Positions 1 to 6,091 of a stretch of 7,713 nucleotides of DNA are shown here, piece by piece. Within the stretch, counting starts at the first letter, position 1, and each line of letters starts with the position of its first letter. The position numbers were made by a program, and so were the translations under genes. Source of the DNA: Thauera sp. (GTDB lineage: Bacteria; Pseudomonadota; Gammaproteobacteria; Burkholderiales; Rhodocyclaceae); assembly GCA_003446655.1 (NCBI GenBank), contig DMCZ01000187.1, positions 1 through 7,713 on the forward strand. The letters run 5' to 3'. The notes under the pieces are model-generated. The model was not told where the DNA came from. It saw nothing but the letters and a program-made list of their open reading frames with translations, and did no database searches.

Positions 1-20
1 AAGATGTGTATAAGAGACAG
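1..20 (+). other. Sequencing adapter remnant (Tn5/Nextera mosaic end)
   Basis: Positions 2-20 read AGATGTGTATAAGAGACAG, exactly the 19-bp Tn5 mosaic end used in Nextera tagmentation libraries. This is library-derived DNA left at the contig end, not a genomic transposon end: it sits at the very first bases and nothing of Tn5 follows. It creates false starts in two frames (peptides beginning MCIRDR and MYKRQ), so any N-terminus placed here is an artefact. Genomic sequence begins at about 21. Confidence 0.97.
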
Positions 21-21
21 G

Positions 22-471
22 CCGCGCCCGGCCTCGCCCTTCAACTGGACCGCGATCGTGTTCGACGGCGAGCGCTACCACTACGCCCACCTCAACACCC
101 GGCGCAGCGAACCGCTCGTCGCCACCGCCGACGACAATTTCATCCGCCGCTTCTCCGCGCCCTACCTGCCGGTGGCGATGGCGCAGTGGGAGGTGCGCGA
201 GCGCTTCGGCAACGGCAGCACGCGCGCGCTCGCCGAGCAGGTGTGGAACGCGGAGGACTTCGCCTTCTACCGCTGGTTCGCGATGTTCCCCGTGCTCGAC
301 CACGCCGGCGAGGAGGGCGACGGCCAGGTGTGCGTAAGCTTCAAGGACCTGCGCTTCCTCACCCCGGGGCGCGACCGCCAGCCCTTCATCTATGGCCTGT
401 GCAACGCCGCCGGCGGCTGGCGCCTGTTCGAACGCGAGGCCGGCGGCCTGCGCTGGATCGATCCGCGATGA
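22..471 (+). CDS. C-terminal part of a membrane-bound metal-dependent hydrolase-like protein (5' truncated)
   Basis: The frame is open from the adapter junction to TGA at 469-471, giving 149 residues of a protein whose N-terminus is missing. The visible part is a soluble, aromatic-rich domain with FNWTAIVFDGERYHYAH near its start and VSFKDLRFLTPGRDRQPF near its end. That pattern, with a conserved DLRF followed by R..PF, resembles the C-terminal domain of bacterial inner-membrane metal-dependent hydrolases (COG1988/YdjM-like), in which the N-terminal half carries membrane helices and the putative metal ligands. Those parts lie outside the window, so activity cannot be judged. The apparent ATG at position 4 is inside the adapter and should be ignored. 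The stop overlaps the next gene's ATG (468-470) in an ATGA arrangement, which suggests translational coupling. The family is assigned from memory of the pattern and the exact function is unknown. Confidence 0.72.
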   Translation, partial: PRPASPFNWTAIVFDGERYHYAHLNTRRSEPLVATADDNFIRRFSAPYLPVAMAQWEVRERFGNGSTRALAEQVWNAEDFAFYRWFAMFPVLDHAGEEGDGQVCVSFKDLRFLTPGRDRQPFIYGLCNAAGGWRLFEREAGGLRWIDPR

Positions 472-1175
472 CCACACCTACGGACGACATGCGCAATCCA
501 CGACCTGCGCCCGCGTCGCAGGCGGAAGCGGATGCCGCAGGCATGCTCCCGTCTGCGATCGGCATCGCAACGGATGGGCACAGGGTGGGTGAGCGTGCAG
601 TTGCAGGCTCCGTGGGAGCGGGCTTGCCCGCGAATGGCTCTGCCGACGAAGCCGGCTCGCCCCGCAAGCCTGGGCGCTGGCGGCGCTGGGCGGTCGAGAT
701 CGGCATCTTCGTCGCCGTCTTCTTCGCCATCCAGGCCTGGATGGCGCGCGACGTGCCGGCCGGCGCCGCGCCGGATTTCGCCACGATCGCCGTCGATGGT
801 CGTCCGCTGAGCCTCGCCGAGTGGCGTGCCGCCCATCCGGGCGAGGCGGTCGGCGTGTATTTTTGGGCCGACTGGTGCCCGATCTGCACCGCGCAGCAGG
901 GCACGATCGATGGCGTGCAGGCCGACTACCCGGTGCTCACCGTCGCCATGCAGTCGGGTGGCGCGCCGGCAGTGGAGAAGGTGCTCGCCGATCGCGGTCT
1001 GGCCTGGGCCACAGCCATCGACGCCGACGGCCGCATCGCCCAGTCCTACGGCCTGCGTGGCGTGCCGGCCTTCGTCATCGTCGACCCGACCGGTCAGATC
1101 CGCTCGGTGTCGCTCGGATATACCACCGGCTGGGGCCTGCGCGCGCGCTTGTGGTGGGCGGGCTTGAGTTCGTGA
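468..1175 (+). CDS. Membrane-anchored thioredoxin-fold protein disulfide oxidoreductase (TlpA/ScsD-like)
   Basis: From ATG at 468 this encodes 235 residues. Residues 1-72 are low in complexity (Ala, Gly, Pro, Ser). One hydrophobic helix at about 74-91 (VEIGIFVAVFFAIQAW) would anchor the protein in the inner membrane with the remainder in the periplasm. The thioredoxin-like domain spans about 100-230, with the active site WADWCPIC (Cys137 and Cys140) and the cis-proline in GVPAF (Pro200). This matches TlpA/DsbE/ScsD-type proteins, which reduce or exchange disulfides in periplasmic partners; ScsD belongs to a copper-stress locus, but no other scs gene is visible here. Oddly, residues 49-56 are encoded by a REP-like repeat (612-636), and no in-frame ATG, GTG or TTG lies between the repeat and the membrane helix. 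The start must therefore be in or upstream of the repeat: ATG 468, 489 or 543, or GTG 612. I chose 468 for its ATGA overlap with the preceding stop. The family call is solid; the N-terminus is doubtful. Confidence 0.88.
   Translation: MTTPTDDMRNPRPAPASQAEADAAGMLPSAIGIATDGHRVGERAVAGSVGAGLPANGSADEAGSPRKPGRWRRWAVEIGIFVAVFFAIQAWMARDVPAGAAPDFATIAVDGRPLSLAEWRAAHPGEAVGVYFWADWCPICTAQQGTIDGVQADYPVLTVAMQSGGAPAVEKVLADRGLAWATAIDADGRIAQSYGLRGVPAFVIVDPTGQIRSVSLGYTTGWGLRARLWWAGLSS
612..636 (+). repeat. REP-like repeat, copy 1 (inside a reading frame)
   Basis: The sequence begins GTGGGAGCGGGC and continues TTGCCCGCGAATG. Its core GCGGGC-TT-GCCCGC is a 6-bp stem with a two-base centre, preceded by GTGGGA. 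The 25 bases are identical to positions 3444-3468, and the first 23 match 3396-3418 in inverse orientation. Length, GC-rich hairpin and the GTGGGAG head resemble the REP elements known from Pseudomonas and relatives. This copy lies in the frame of the thioredoxin-like gene and encodes VGAGLPAN, whereas such elements are normally extragenic. Confidence 0.85.
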
Positions 1176-1185
1176 GGACGGAAGT

Positions 1186-2142
1186 ATGGGCGCTCCCGGA
1201 CTGATTGCAGCCTTCACCGCCGGCGCCGCCACGCTCGCCGGCGGGCGGGCGCTGGTGCATTGGGGGATCCGCAAGGGCCTGGCGGCGCCGCGGGTACCGC
1301 ATCACACCGATCCGGGCGCGCATGGGCTGGCGTTCGAGACGCTGCGCATCGGTACCGAAAACGGCAAGTCGCTGCATGCGTGGTTCATCCCTGCGCCGCG
1401 GCGCGCTGCCCTTGCCGATTCCGGCGCGGCGGTGTCTGCGCCTGTGGCTCAAGACGATGCCGAGGCGCCGCCCGCGACCGCGCCGGCAGTGGTGGTGATG
1501 CACGGCTGGGGCGGCAACGCGGCGTTGATGCTGCCGCTCGCGCGCCCGCTGCGCGAGGCCGGCTACGCGACCCTGTTCGTCGACGCGCGCTGCCACGGCG
1601 CCAGCGACGACGACAGCTTCGCCTCGCTGCCGCGCTTTGCCGAGGACGTGGAGCACGCCTTCGCCTGGCTGGCAGCGCAGCCTGGCGTCGATGCCAAGCG
1701 CATCGCGCTGCTCGGCCATTCGGTCGGCGCCGGCGCGGTGCTGTTCGCGGCCTCGCGCACGCCGCAGGTGGCGGCGGTGGTCAGCGTGGCGGCGTTCTCG
1801 CACCCGGCGGCGATGATGCGGCGCTGGCTGGCGGCCAAGCACATCCCGGAGAAGCCGGTCGGCCGCTACATCCTCGACTACGTGCAGAAGACCATCGGCC
1901 ACCGCTTCGACGACATCGCGCCGGTGTCCACGATCGCGCGCATCCGCCGCCCGGTGCTGCTGGTGCATGGCGCGGATGACGCGGTGGTGCCGATCGACGA
2001 GGCGATGCAGATCTACGCCATGCGCGGCGACACCCCGGTCGAGCTGATGACGCTGACGGGCGACCACGAATCCTTCGCCGACCTCGAGCACCATATGGGG
2101 CGGCTGGTGGCGTTCCTGGACCGCACGCTGGCCTCACGCTGA
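1186..2142 (+). CDS. Alpha/beta hydrolase (serine hydrolase)
   Basis: The gene encodes 318 residues from ATG 1186, with AGGA at 1175-1178 as ribosome binding site overlapping the previous stop; the gap to the upstream gene is 10 bases, so they are probably one transcript. The alpha/beta hydrolase elements appear in order: MHGWGG at 105-110 (oxyanion-hole region), the nucleophile elbow GHSVGAG with Ser179, HGADDAVVP with Asp265 as probable acid, and GDHES with His294 as catalytic base. The complete triad suggests an active enzyme, an esterase, peptidase or similar, but the substrate cannot be told from sequence. The N-terminal 25 residues (GLIAAFTAGAATLAGGRALVHW) are hydrophobic and could be a membrane anchor or an uncleaved signal. 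Residues about 70-100 form an Ala/Pro-rich insert before the core strand, with no recognisable domain. A 29-nt palindrome follows the stop and may end the transcript. Confidence 0.9.
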   Translation: MGAPGLIAAFTAGAATLAGGRALVHWGIRKGLAAPRVPHHTDPGAHGLAFETLRIGTENGKSLHAWFIPAPRRAALADSGAAVSAPVAQDDAEAPPATAPAVVVMHGWGGNAALMLPLARPLREAGYATLFVDARCHGASDDDSFASLPRFAEDVEHAFAWLAAQPGVDAKRIALLGHSVGAGAVLFAASRTPQVAAVVSVAAFSHPAAMMRRWLAAKHIPEKPVGRYILDYVQKTIGHRFDDIAPVSTIARIRRPVLLVHGADDAVVPIDEAMQIYAMRGDTPVELMTLTGDHESFADLEHHMGRLVAFLDRTLASR

Positions 2143-2145
2143 ACG

Positions 2146-2174
2146 AAATCAATGGGGTCAGACCCCATTGATTT
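2146..2174. repeat. Perfect palindrome, copy 1; possible terminator hairpin
   Basis: Arms AAATCAATGGGGTC (2146-2159) and GACCCCATTGATTT (2161-2174) are perfectly complementary around a single central A. The hairpin starts four bases after the alpha/beta hydrolase stop and ends in a short T run, so it could end that transcript. The central 25 bases (2148-2172) occur again at 5401-5425 as the exact reverse complement, which marks this as a dispersed repeat rather than an ordinary one-off terminator. Read in one frame it gives MGSDPID, the start of a spurious long ORF. Confidence 0.85.
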
Positions 2175-2218
2175 TCAGGCGGGGGGAATCCCTGCTGGCC
2201 GCGGGGCGCCCCGGTTTG

Positions 2219-2224
2219 TAGAAT
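2219..2224 (+). promoter_or_regulatory. Possible -10 element for dctP
   Basis: TAGAAT resembles a sigma-70 -10 box and stands out in a very GC-rich stretch, 70 bases before the dctP start. No good -35 sequence lies at the right spacing (the bases 17 upstream are TGGCCG), and I saw no sigma-54 GG/GC pair. It is only a candidate. A perfect 12-base self-complementary sequence, CGGGGCGCCCCG, lies just upstream at 2202-2213. Confidence 0.25.
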
Positions 2225-2293
2225 CGGCCCTCCCCTTGCGCCGCGTCCGCCGCCGCGCGTCTCATCTCAAAACCACGAAAACGGAGACGTCTC

Positions 2294-3325
2294 ATGCAGA
2301 AACGCCGCTTCACCGCCCTCATCGCCGGCCTCGCCGCCTCCGCCGCGCTCGGCTTCTCGCTGCCGGCCACGGCCCAGCAGTACAAGGACGAGTACAAGCT
2401 CTCCACCGTGCTCGGCGAAGCCTTCCCCTGGGGCTGGGGCGCCAAGCGCTGGGCCGACCTGGTGGCCGAGAAGACCGAGGGCCGGATCAAGATCAAGGTC
2501 TATCCGGGCACCTCGCTGGTGTCGGGCGACCAGACCAAGGAATTCACCGCGCTGCGCCAGGGCATCATCGACATGGCGGTGGGCTCGACGATCAACTGGT
2601 CGCCGCAGGTCAAGGAACTCAACCTCTTCGCGCTGCCCTTCCTGATGCCGGACCACAAGGCGATCGACGCGCTCACGCAGGGCCGCGTCGGCACGAAGAT
2701 GTTCGAGATCCTCGCCGAGCGCGACGTGGTGCCGCTGGCCTGGGGCGAGAACGGTTTCCGCGAGGTCTCCAACTCGAAGAAGCCGATCCGCACGCCGGAA
2801 GATCTGAAGGGCATGAAGATGCGCGTGGTAGGCTCGCCGCTCTTCCTCGCCACCTTCAACGCGCTCGGCGCCAACCCCACGCAGATGAGCTGGGCCGACG
2901 CCCAGCCGGCGATGGCGACCGGCGCGGTCGACGGTCAGGAGAACCCGCTCGCCGTGTTCAACGCCGCCAAGCTGCACACCGTGGGCCAGAAGAACCTGAC
3001 CCTGTGGGGCTACGTCGCCGACCCGCTGATCTTCGTGGTCAACAAGAACGTGTGGAATTCGTGGTCCGAGGCCGACCGCAAGGCGGTGCAGGAAGCTGCG
3101 CAGCAGGCCGCGAAGGAGGAGATCGCCCGCGCCCGCGCCGGCATCTCGGCGGGCGACGACGCGCTGCTGAAGGAGATCGAGGCCAACGGCGTCACTGTGG
3201 TGCGTCTGACCGATGCCGAGCGCGACGCCTTCCGTACCGCCACCGCCGGCGTGTACAAGGAATGGGCCGAAAAGATCGGCGCCGACCTGGTGAAGCAGGC
3301 CGAGGAAGACATCGCCAAGCGTTGA
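2294..3325 (+). CDS. dctP: TRAP transporter periplasmic solute-binding protein (DctP family)
   Basis: The protein has 343 residues. It captures the substrate in the periplasm and delivers it to the DctQM membrane part. Residues 1-27 are a classical Sec signal peptide: MQKRR, a hydrophobic stretch AALGFSLP, and probable cleavage after ATA at residue 27. The mature part carries family marks: LPFLMPD, the EDLKGMKMRV segment with Arg177 (the conserved arginine that usually salt-bridges a carboxylate of the ligand), and AVDGQENP. Length is near the family norm of about 330. The start is supported by GGAG at 2283-2286, seven bases before ATG. It heads a dctP-dctQ-dctM cluster, separated from dctQ by 195 bases containing a REP-like doublet. 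An organic acid ligand is likely from Arg177 and the family, but its identity (C4-dicarboxylate, keto acid, aromatic acid) is not determinable here. Confidence 0.94.
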   Translation: MQKRRFTALIAGLAASAALGFSLPATAQQYKDEYKLSTVLGEAFPWGWGAKRWADLVAEKTEGRIKIKVYPGTSLVSGDQTKEFTALRQGIIDMAVGSTINWSPQVKELNLFALPFLMPDHKAIDALTQGRVGTKMFEILAERDVVPLAWGENGFREVSNSKKPIRTPEDLKGMKMRVVGSPLFLATFNALGANPTQMSWADAQPAMATGAVDGQENPLAVFNAAKLHTVGQKNLTLWGYVADPLIFVVNKNVWNSWSEADRKAVQEAAQQAAKEEIARARAGISAGDDALLKEIEANGVTVVRLTDAERDAFRTATAGVYKEWAEKIGADLVKQAEEDIAKR

Positions 3326-3395
3326 TCCTGCGCTGTGTCCGGCTTTGCTCTCTCGGGCGGAGCCGGGCGCCTCCCGCAACCGATGCAGGTTCGTT

Positions 3396-3468
3396 TTCGC
3401 GGGCAAGCCCGCTCCCACGGTGCCGCGTGCGCCGCTCAGCCGTGTGGGAGCGGGCTTGCCCGCGAATG
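3396..3468. repeat. REP-like inverted doublet (REPIN/BIME-type) between dctP and dctQ
   Basis: Two REP-like copies face each other: 3396-3418 on the minus strand and 3444-3468 on the plus strand, 23 of 23 bases matching as inverted repeats, separated by 25 bases (3419-3443). The plus copy is identical to the one at 612-636. The pair can fold into one long hairpin or two short ones in the dctPQM transcript. Inverted REP pairs at this position, between a binding-protein gene and its permease genes, recall the REP sequences between malE and malF of Escherichia coli, where they protect upstream mRNA from 3' exonucleases. That role here is inference. The rest of the 3326-3520 gap shows no gene; there is only a weak 6-bp stem, CCGGCT/AGCCGG, at 3339-3366. 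Confidence 0.85.
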
Positions 3469-3520
3469 TTTTTGACCATAACCAGCCGACCCAATCCGGC
3501 GGGCCCCTTGATGCCCGCGG

Positions 3521-4018
3521 ATGACGCGTTCCATGACTCCCGAAATCCCAGATCCCGCACCCGCCGAGCACCCGCACTACACGATCGAGCAGATCCTCTC
3601 CGGCATCGCCATGGGGCTGATCGTGCTGATCACCTTCGGCAACGTGCTGGCGCGCTACTTCACCTCGCAGTCCTTCGCCGCGACCGAGGAGTTCTCGATC
3701 GCGCTGCTGATCGTGCTGTCCTTCCTCGGCTCGTCGGCGGCCTTTGCCTTCGACCGCCACATCCGCGTCGATTTCTTCGTGCGCAAGCTGCCGCCGGGTT
3801 TGCGCGCGTTCGCCGACTGGCTTTCGTTTGCGGTCACTGCCAGTCTGTTCGCCTTCATCGCCTTCTACGCCGGCCGGCTCACCTGGGACCAGTACCGCTT
3901 CGAGGAGACCTCGCCCGCGCTTGGCGTGCCGCAGTGGTGGTACACGGTGTGGATGCCGGTGCTGGCGGTGGCGCTGGTGCTGCGCCTGGTGATCACGCGC
4001 ATGCGGAGGCGCGCATGA
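3521..4018 (+). CDS. dctQ: TRAP transporter small permease subunit (DctQ family)
   Basis: The protein has 165 residues with the four-helix layout of DctQ: membrane segments at about 24-46, 56-78, 97-118 and 141-160. Family marks include FGNVLARYF at the end of helix 1, ATEEFS at the start of helix 2, and the basic loop HIRVDFFVRKLP after it. DctQ pairs with DctM to form the membrane part that docks the binding protein. Two starts are possible, ATG 3521 and ATG 3533 (161 residues); neither has a clear Shine-Dalgarno sequence, and both precede the first helix. The stop TGA (4016-4018) overlaps an ATG at 4015 that opens a 28-codon ORF reaching the dctM start. Length is typical of the family. Confidence 0.92.
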   Translation: MTRSMTPEIPDPAPAEHPHYTIEQILSGIAMGLIVLITFGNVLARYFTSQSFAATEEFSIALLIVLSFLGSSAAFAFDRHIRVDFFVRKLPPGLRAFADWLSFAVTASLFAFIAFYAGRLTWDQYRFEETSPALGVPQWWYTVWMPVLAVALVLRLVITRMRRRA

Positions 4019-4101
4019 GCGCCCGCGCACAGCTTTCTGAAGGGAAGCGTCCGGCGCCCGCTAGTCGGGGTGCGCGCAGCGACGGGAGGGCCGCCCAGTG
4101 A
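4015..4101 (+). CDS. 28-residue ORF bridging dctQ and dctM; possible translational coupler
   Basis: ATG 4015 overlaps the dctQ stop as ATGA, and its own stop TGA (4099-4101) overlaps the dctM start GTG (4098-4100) as GTGA. The peptide (MSARAQLSEGKRPAP, then more Arg, Ser and Ala) is hydrophilic, with no membrane segment or known motif. Its likeliest role, if translated, is to carry ribosomes from dctQ across the 79-base gap to dctM. The dctM Shine-Dalgarno sequence GGGAGG (4084-4089) lies inside it. It could equally be a chance reading frame in GC-rich DNA. There is no independent sign of selection on the peptide. Confidence 0.35.
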   Translation: MSARAQLSEGKRPAPASRGARSDGRAAQ

Positions 4102-5381
4102 TCGGCTCCGTCCTCATCGGCCTCTTCCTGCTCGCGCTGGTCGCGGGCATGCCGCTCGCCACCGGCCTCGGGGTGGCGAGCATCGCGGTGCTGGCGCTCG
4201 CCGGCTTCGACCAGCTCGCGGTGCCGACCAACATCTACGCCGGCATTGCCAAGTACCCGCTGCTGGCGATCCCGATGTTCATCCTCGCCGGCATGATCTT
4301 CGAGCGCTCCGGCGTCGCGGTGCGCCTGGTGCGTTTCGTCACCGCGATGGTCGGCGAATGGACCGGCTCGCTCGCGGTGGTGGCGGTACTGGTGTCGATG
4401 CTGCTCGGCGGCATCTCGGGCTCCGGCCCGGCCGATGCCGCGGCGGTGGCGGCGGTGATGCTGCCGTCGATGATCGCGCGCGGCTATCCGAAGGGCTTCT
4501 CTGCCGGCCTGATCGCCGCCTCGGGTTCGACCGCGATCGTCATCCCGCCCTCGGTGGCCTTCATTGTCTATAGCGTGATGGTGCCGGCCGCCACCGTGCC
4601 GGCGCTGTTCGCGGCGGGCCTGTTCCCGGGCATGGTGGCCGCGCTCTGCCTGCTGGTGCCGGCGATCATCATCAGCCGCAAGCATGGCTTCGGCCGCGAC
4701 TACAAGGCCGAGCGCCCGCCGCTGGGCAAGAGCTTCATCGACGCGATCTGGGGCCTGCTGGCGCCGGTGATCATCCTTGGCGGCCTGCGCACCGGCATCT
4801 TCACGCCCACCGAGGCGGCGGTGGTGGCGGTGGCCTACGGCATTTTCGTCGGCATGGTGGTGTATCGCAGCATCAGCTTCGCGGGCCTGTTCCGCATCTT
4901 GGTCGAGGCCGCCGAGCTCTCCGCCGTGGTGCTGATGATCATCGGCATCGCCTCGGTGTTTGCCTGGGCGGGCAACACGCTCGGCATCTTCGATGCCGCG
5001 GCCAAGGCGCTGGTCGGGCTGCACTCGAGCGAGTGGCTGATGCTGCTGTCGATCAACCTGCTGCTGCTCGTCGCCGGCATGTTCCTAGACGCGATCTCGA
5101 TCTTCCTGATCCTGCTGCCGCTGCTGGTGCCGATCGCGGTGGCGATGGGCTGGGACCTGGTGTGGTTCGGCGTGATGATGACGATCAACCTCGCCATCGG
5201 CCAGTTCACGCCGCCGATGGCGATCTCGCTGATGATCACCTCGCGCATCGCCGGCATCGGCATGGAGGAGACCTTCAAGTGGGTGATCTGGCTCGTGCTG
5301 GCGATGGGCGCCGGGCTGACGCTGATGATCGTGTTCCCGCAGCTCGCGCTGTGGCTGCCGGGCAAGCTCGGCTACCTGTAG
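4098..5381 (+). CDS. dctM: TRAP transporter large permease subunit (DctM family)
   Basis: The protein has 427 residues, the usual DctM length, and is strongly hydrophobic throughout with about a dozen membrane segments. It is the cation-coupled transport channel that moves the substrate released by DctP into the cytoplasm. Characteristic segments are GISGSGPADAAAVAAVMLP (about 105-123), the GSTAIVIPPS turn (143-152), the second-repeat counterpart LPLLVPIAVAMGWD, and GQFTPPMAI. The start is GTG 4098, supported by GGGAGG at 4084-4089 and by the next codons matching the typical first helix. It is the last gene of the TRAP cluster and converges on the tetR gene. A palindromic hairpin 12 bases downstream (5393-5432) probably terminates it. 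Confidence 0.95.
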   Translation: MIGSVLIGLFLLALVAGMPLATGLGVASIAVLALAGFDQLAVPTNIYAGIAKYPLLAIPMFILAGMIFERSGVAVRLVRFVTAMVGEWTGSLAVVAVLVSMLLGGISGSGPADAAAVAAVMLPSMIARGYPKGFSAGLIAASGSTAIVIPPSVAFIVYSVMVPAATVPALFAAGLFPGMVAALCLLVPAIIISRKHGFGRDYKAERPPLGKSFIDAIWGLLAPVIILGGLRTGIFTPTEAAVVAVAYGIFVGMVVYRSISFAGLFRILVEAAELSAVVLMIIGIASVFAWAGNTLGIFDAAAKALVGLHSSEWLMLLSINLLLLVAGMFLDAISIFLILLPLLVPIAVAMGWDLVWFGVMMTINLAIGQFTPPMAISLMITSRIAGIGMEETFKWVIWLVLAMGAGLTLMIVFPQLALWLPGKLGYL

Positions 5382-5392
5382 AAATCAACCGA

Positions 5393-5432
5393 ATCAAGAG
5401 ATCAATGGGGTCTGACCCCATTGATTCTTGAT
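5393..5432. terminator. Long hairpin between convergent dctM and tetR; palindrome repeat copy 2
   Basis: The inner arms ATCAATGGGGTC (5401-5412) and GACCCCATTGAT (5414-5425) pair perfectly around a central T. After one bulged G (5400) the stem continues with ATCAAGA (5393-5399) against TCTTGAT (5426-5432). The inner 25 bases are the exact reverse complement of 2148-2172. Lying in a 75-base gap between two convergent stops, it is well placed as a bidirectional terminator, although no clean poly-T tail follows on either strand. ATCAA occurs three times in the left flank (5384, 5393, 5401). Confidence 0.6.
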
Positions 5433-5456
5433 CGTCGCCCGATGCGAGGCGTCACC

Positions 5457-6080
5457 TCAGCCCGGCTGGTCGAGCAGGTCGTTGATGGCGATCTGGATGC
5501 GCTGTGCGACGCGGCTGCGGTCGAGCCCGGGGTTGCGGATGGTGCGTAGCAGCAGGCCCTCGAACAGGCTGGCGAGCACCTCGACCATGTCGCCGATCGC
5601 CGTCGGCGAGTCTTCGTGGCCGGCGCCATGGCGGATCGCGCGGATGGTCGCCGCGAGCTCGCGACGGCAGGTGGCGTCGGCCTCGCGCACGATCTGCGCC
5701 ACGCGCGGGTTGCGTGCGGCCTCGGCGGCGATCTCGACCTTGAGCGCGGCGTTGATCGGGTCGAGCTGGTCGGCGACGCCTTCGGCGGCGCGCTCGATCA
5801 ACGCCGCTCGCACGTTGCAGGCTGCGCGCAGTTCGGCCGTGAGGGTCAGCAGGCTCTCGAGGTCCTGCGCCACGATCGCGGCGATGATCGCTTCCTTGTT
5901 CTCGAAGTAGTGGTAGATGTGGCCGGCGCTCATGCCCGCGCTTTTCGAGATCTGTGCGATGCTGGCGCCATGAAAACCGTGCTCGCGGAAGCACTGCGCG
6001 GCGGCGTTCAGGATCTGCTGGCGGCGGGCGGTGGCGCGCGGAGCGTCGGTGGCGTGAGGGCTGGAATCCGTGATCTGCAT
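5457..6080 (-). CDS. TetR-family transcriptional repressor, likely of the adjacent RND pump
   Basis: The protein has 207 residues from the ATG at 6080-6078, with AGGA (6088-6085 on this strand) four bases before it. The N-terminal DNA-binding domain is at about 20-66: RQQILNAAAQCFREHGFHG, then the helix-turn-helix IAQISKSAGMSAGHIYHYF, ending NKEAI, a strong TetR signature. The C-terminal two thirds are helical and variable, as expected for ligand binding and dimerisation. Members next to and divergent from adaptor/RND genes usually repress the pump and their own gene until a toxic ligand binds. An upstream in-frame ATG at 6173 would add 31 Pro/Arg-rich residues translated through a hairpin and promoter-like sequence, so I prefer 6080. 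The family is certain; the target is inferred from position. Confidence 0.92.
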   Translation of the reverse strand: MQITDSSPHATDAPRATARRQQILNAAAQCFREHGFHGASIAQISKSAGMSAGHIYHYFENKEAIIAAIVAQDLESLLTLTAELRAACNVRAALIERAAEGVADQLDPINAALKVEIAAEAARNPRVAQIVREADATCRRELAATIRAIRHGAGHEDSPTAIGDMVEVLASLFEGLLLRTIRNPGLDRSRVAQRIQIAINDLLDQPG

Positions 6081-6091
6081 GCTGTCCTGAG

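Noticed and set aside
4..21. ATG at position 4 as the start of the first gene, or a Tn5-like transposon end
   Set aside because: These bases are the library mosaic end; no transposon sequence follows and the protein clearly lacks its N-terminal membrane part.
1075..2094. A 339-codon minus-strand ORF antisense to the alpha/beta hydrolase
   Set aside because: The hydrolase has an intact catalytic triad and a ribosome binding site; the antisense product is Arg/His-rich without motifs.
3396..3468. The repeated units as a CRISPR array
   Set aside because: Only two inverted copies with one 25-base gap, no direct-repeat series and no cas genes; the REP doublet explanation fits better.
2267..4030. 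A 587-codon minus-strand ORF antisense to dctP and dctQ
   Set aside because: His/Arg/Gly-rich composition typical of an antisense shadow in high-GC DNA, no recognisable domain, and the opposite strand encodes clear TRAP subunits.
2152..4101. A 649-codon plus-strand ORF starting in the palindrome (MGSDPID...) and running through dctP and dctQ
   Set aside because: It is a different frame of two well-supported genes, with Arg/Gly/Pro-rich low-complexity sequence and no domain; GC-rich third positions keep it open. Only its last 29 codons (4015-4101, stop included) are considered, as a possible coupler.
3993..5024. A 343-codon minus-strand ORF antisense to dctM
   Set aside because: His/Arg/Asp-rich shadow composition; dctM on the plus strand is unambiguous.
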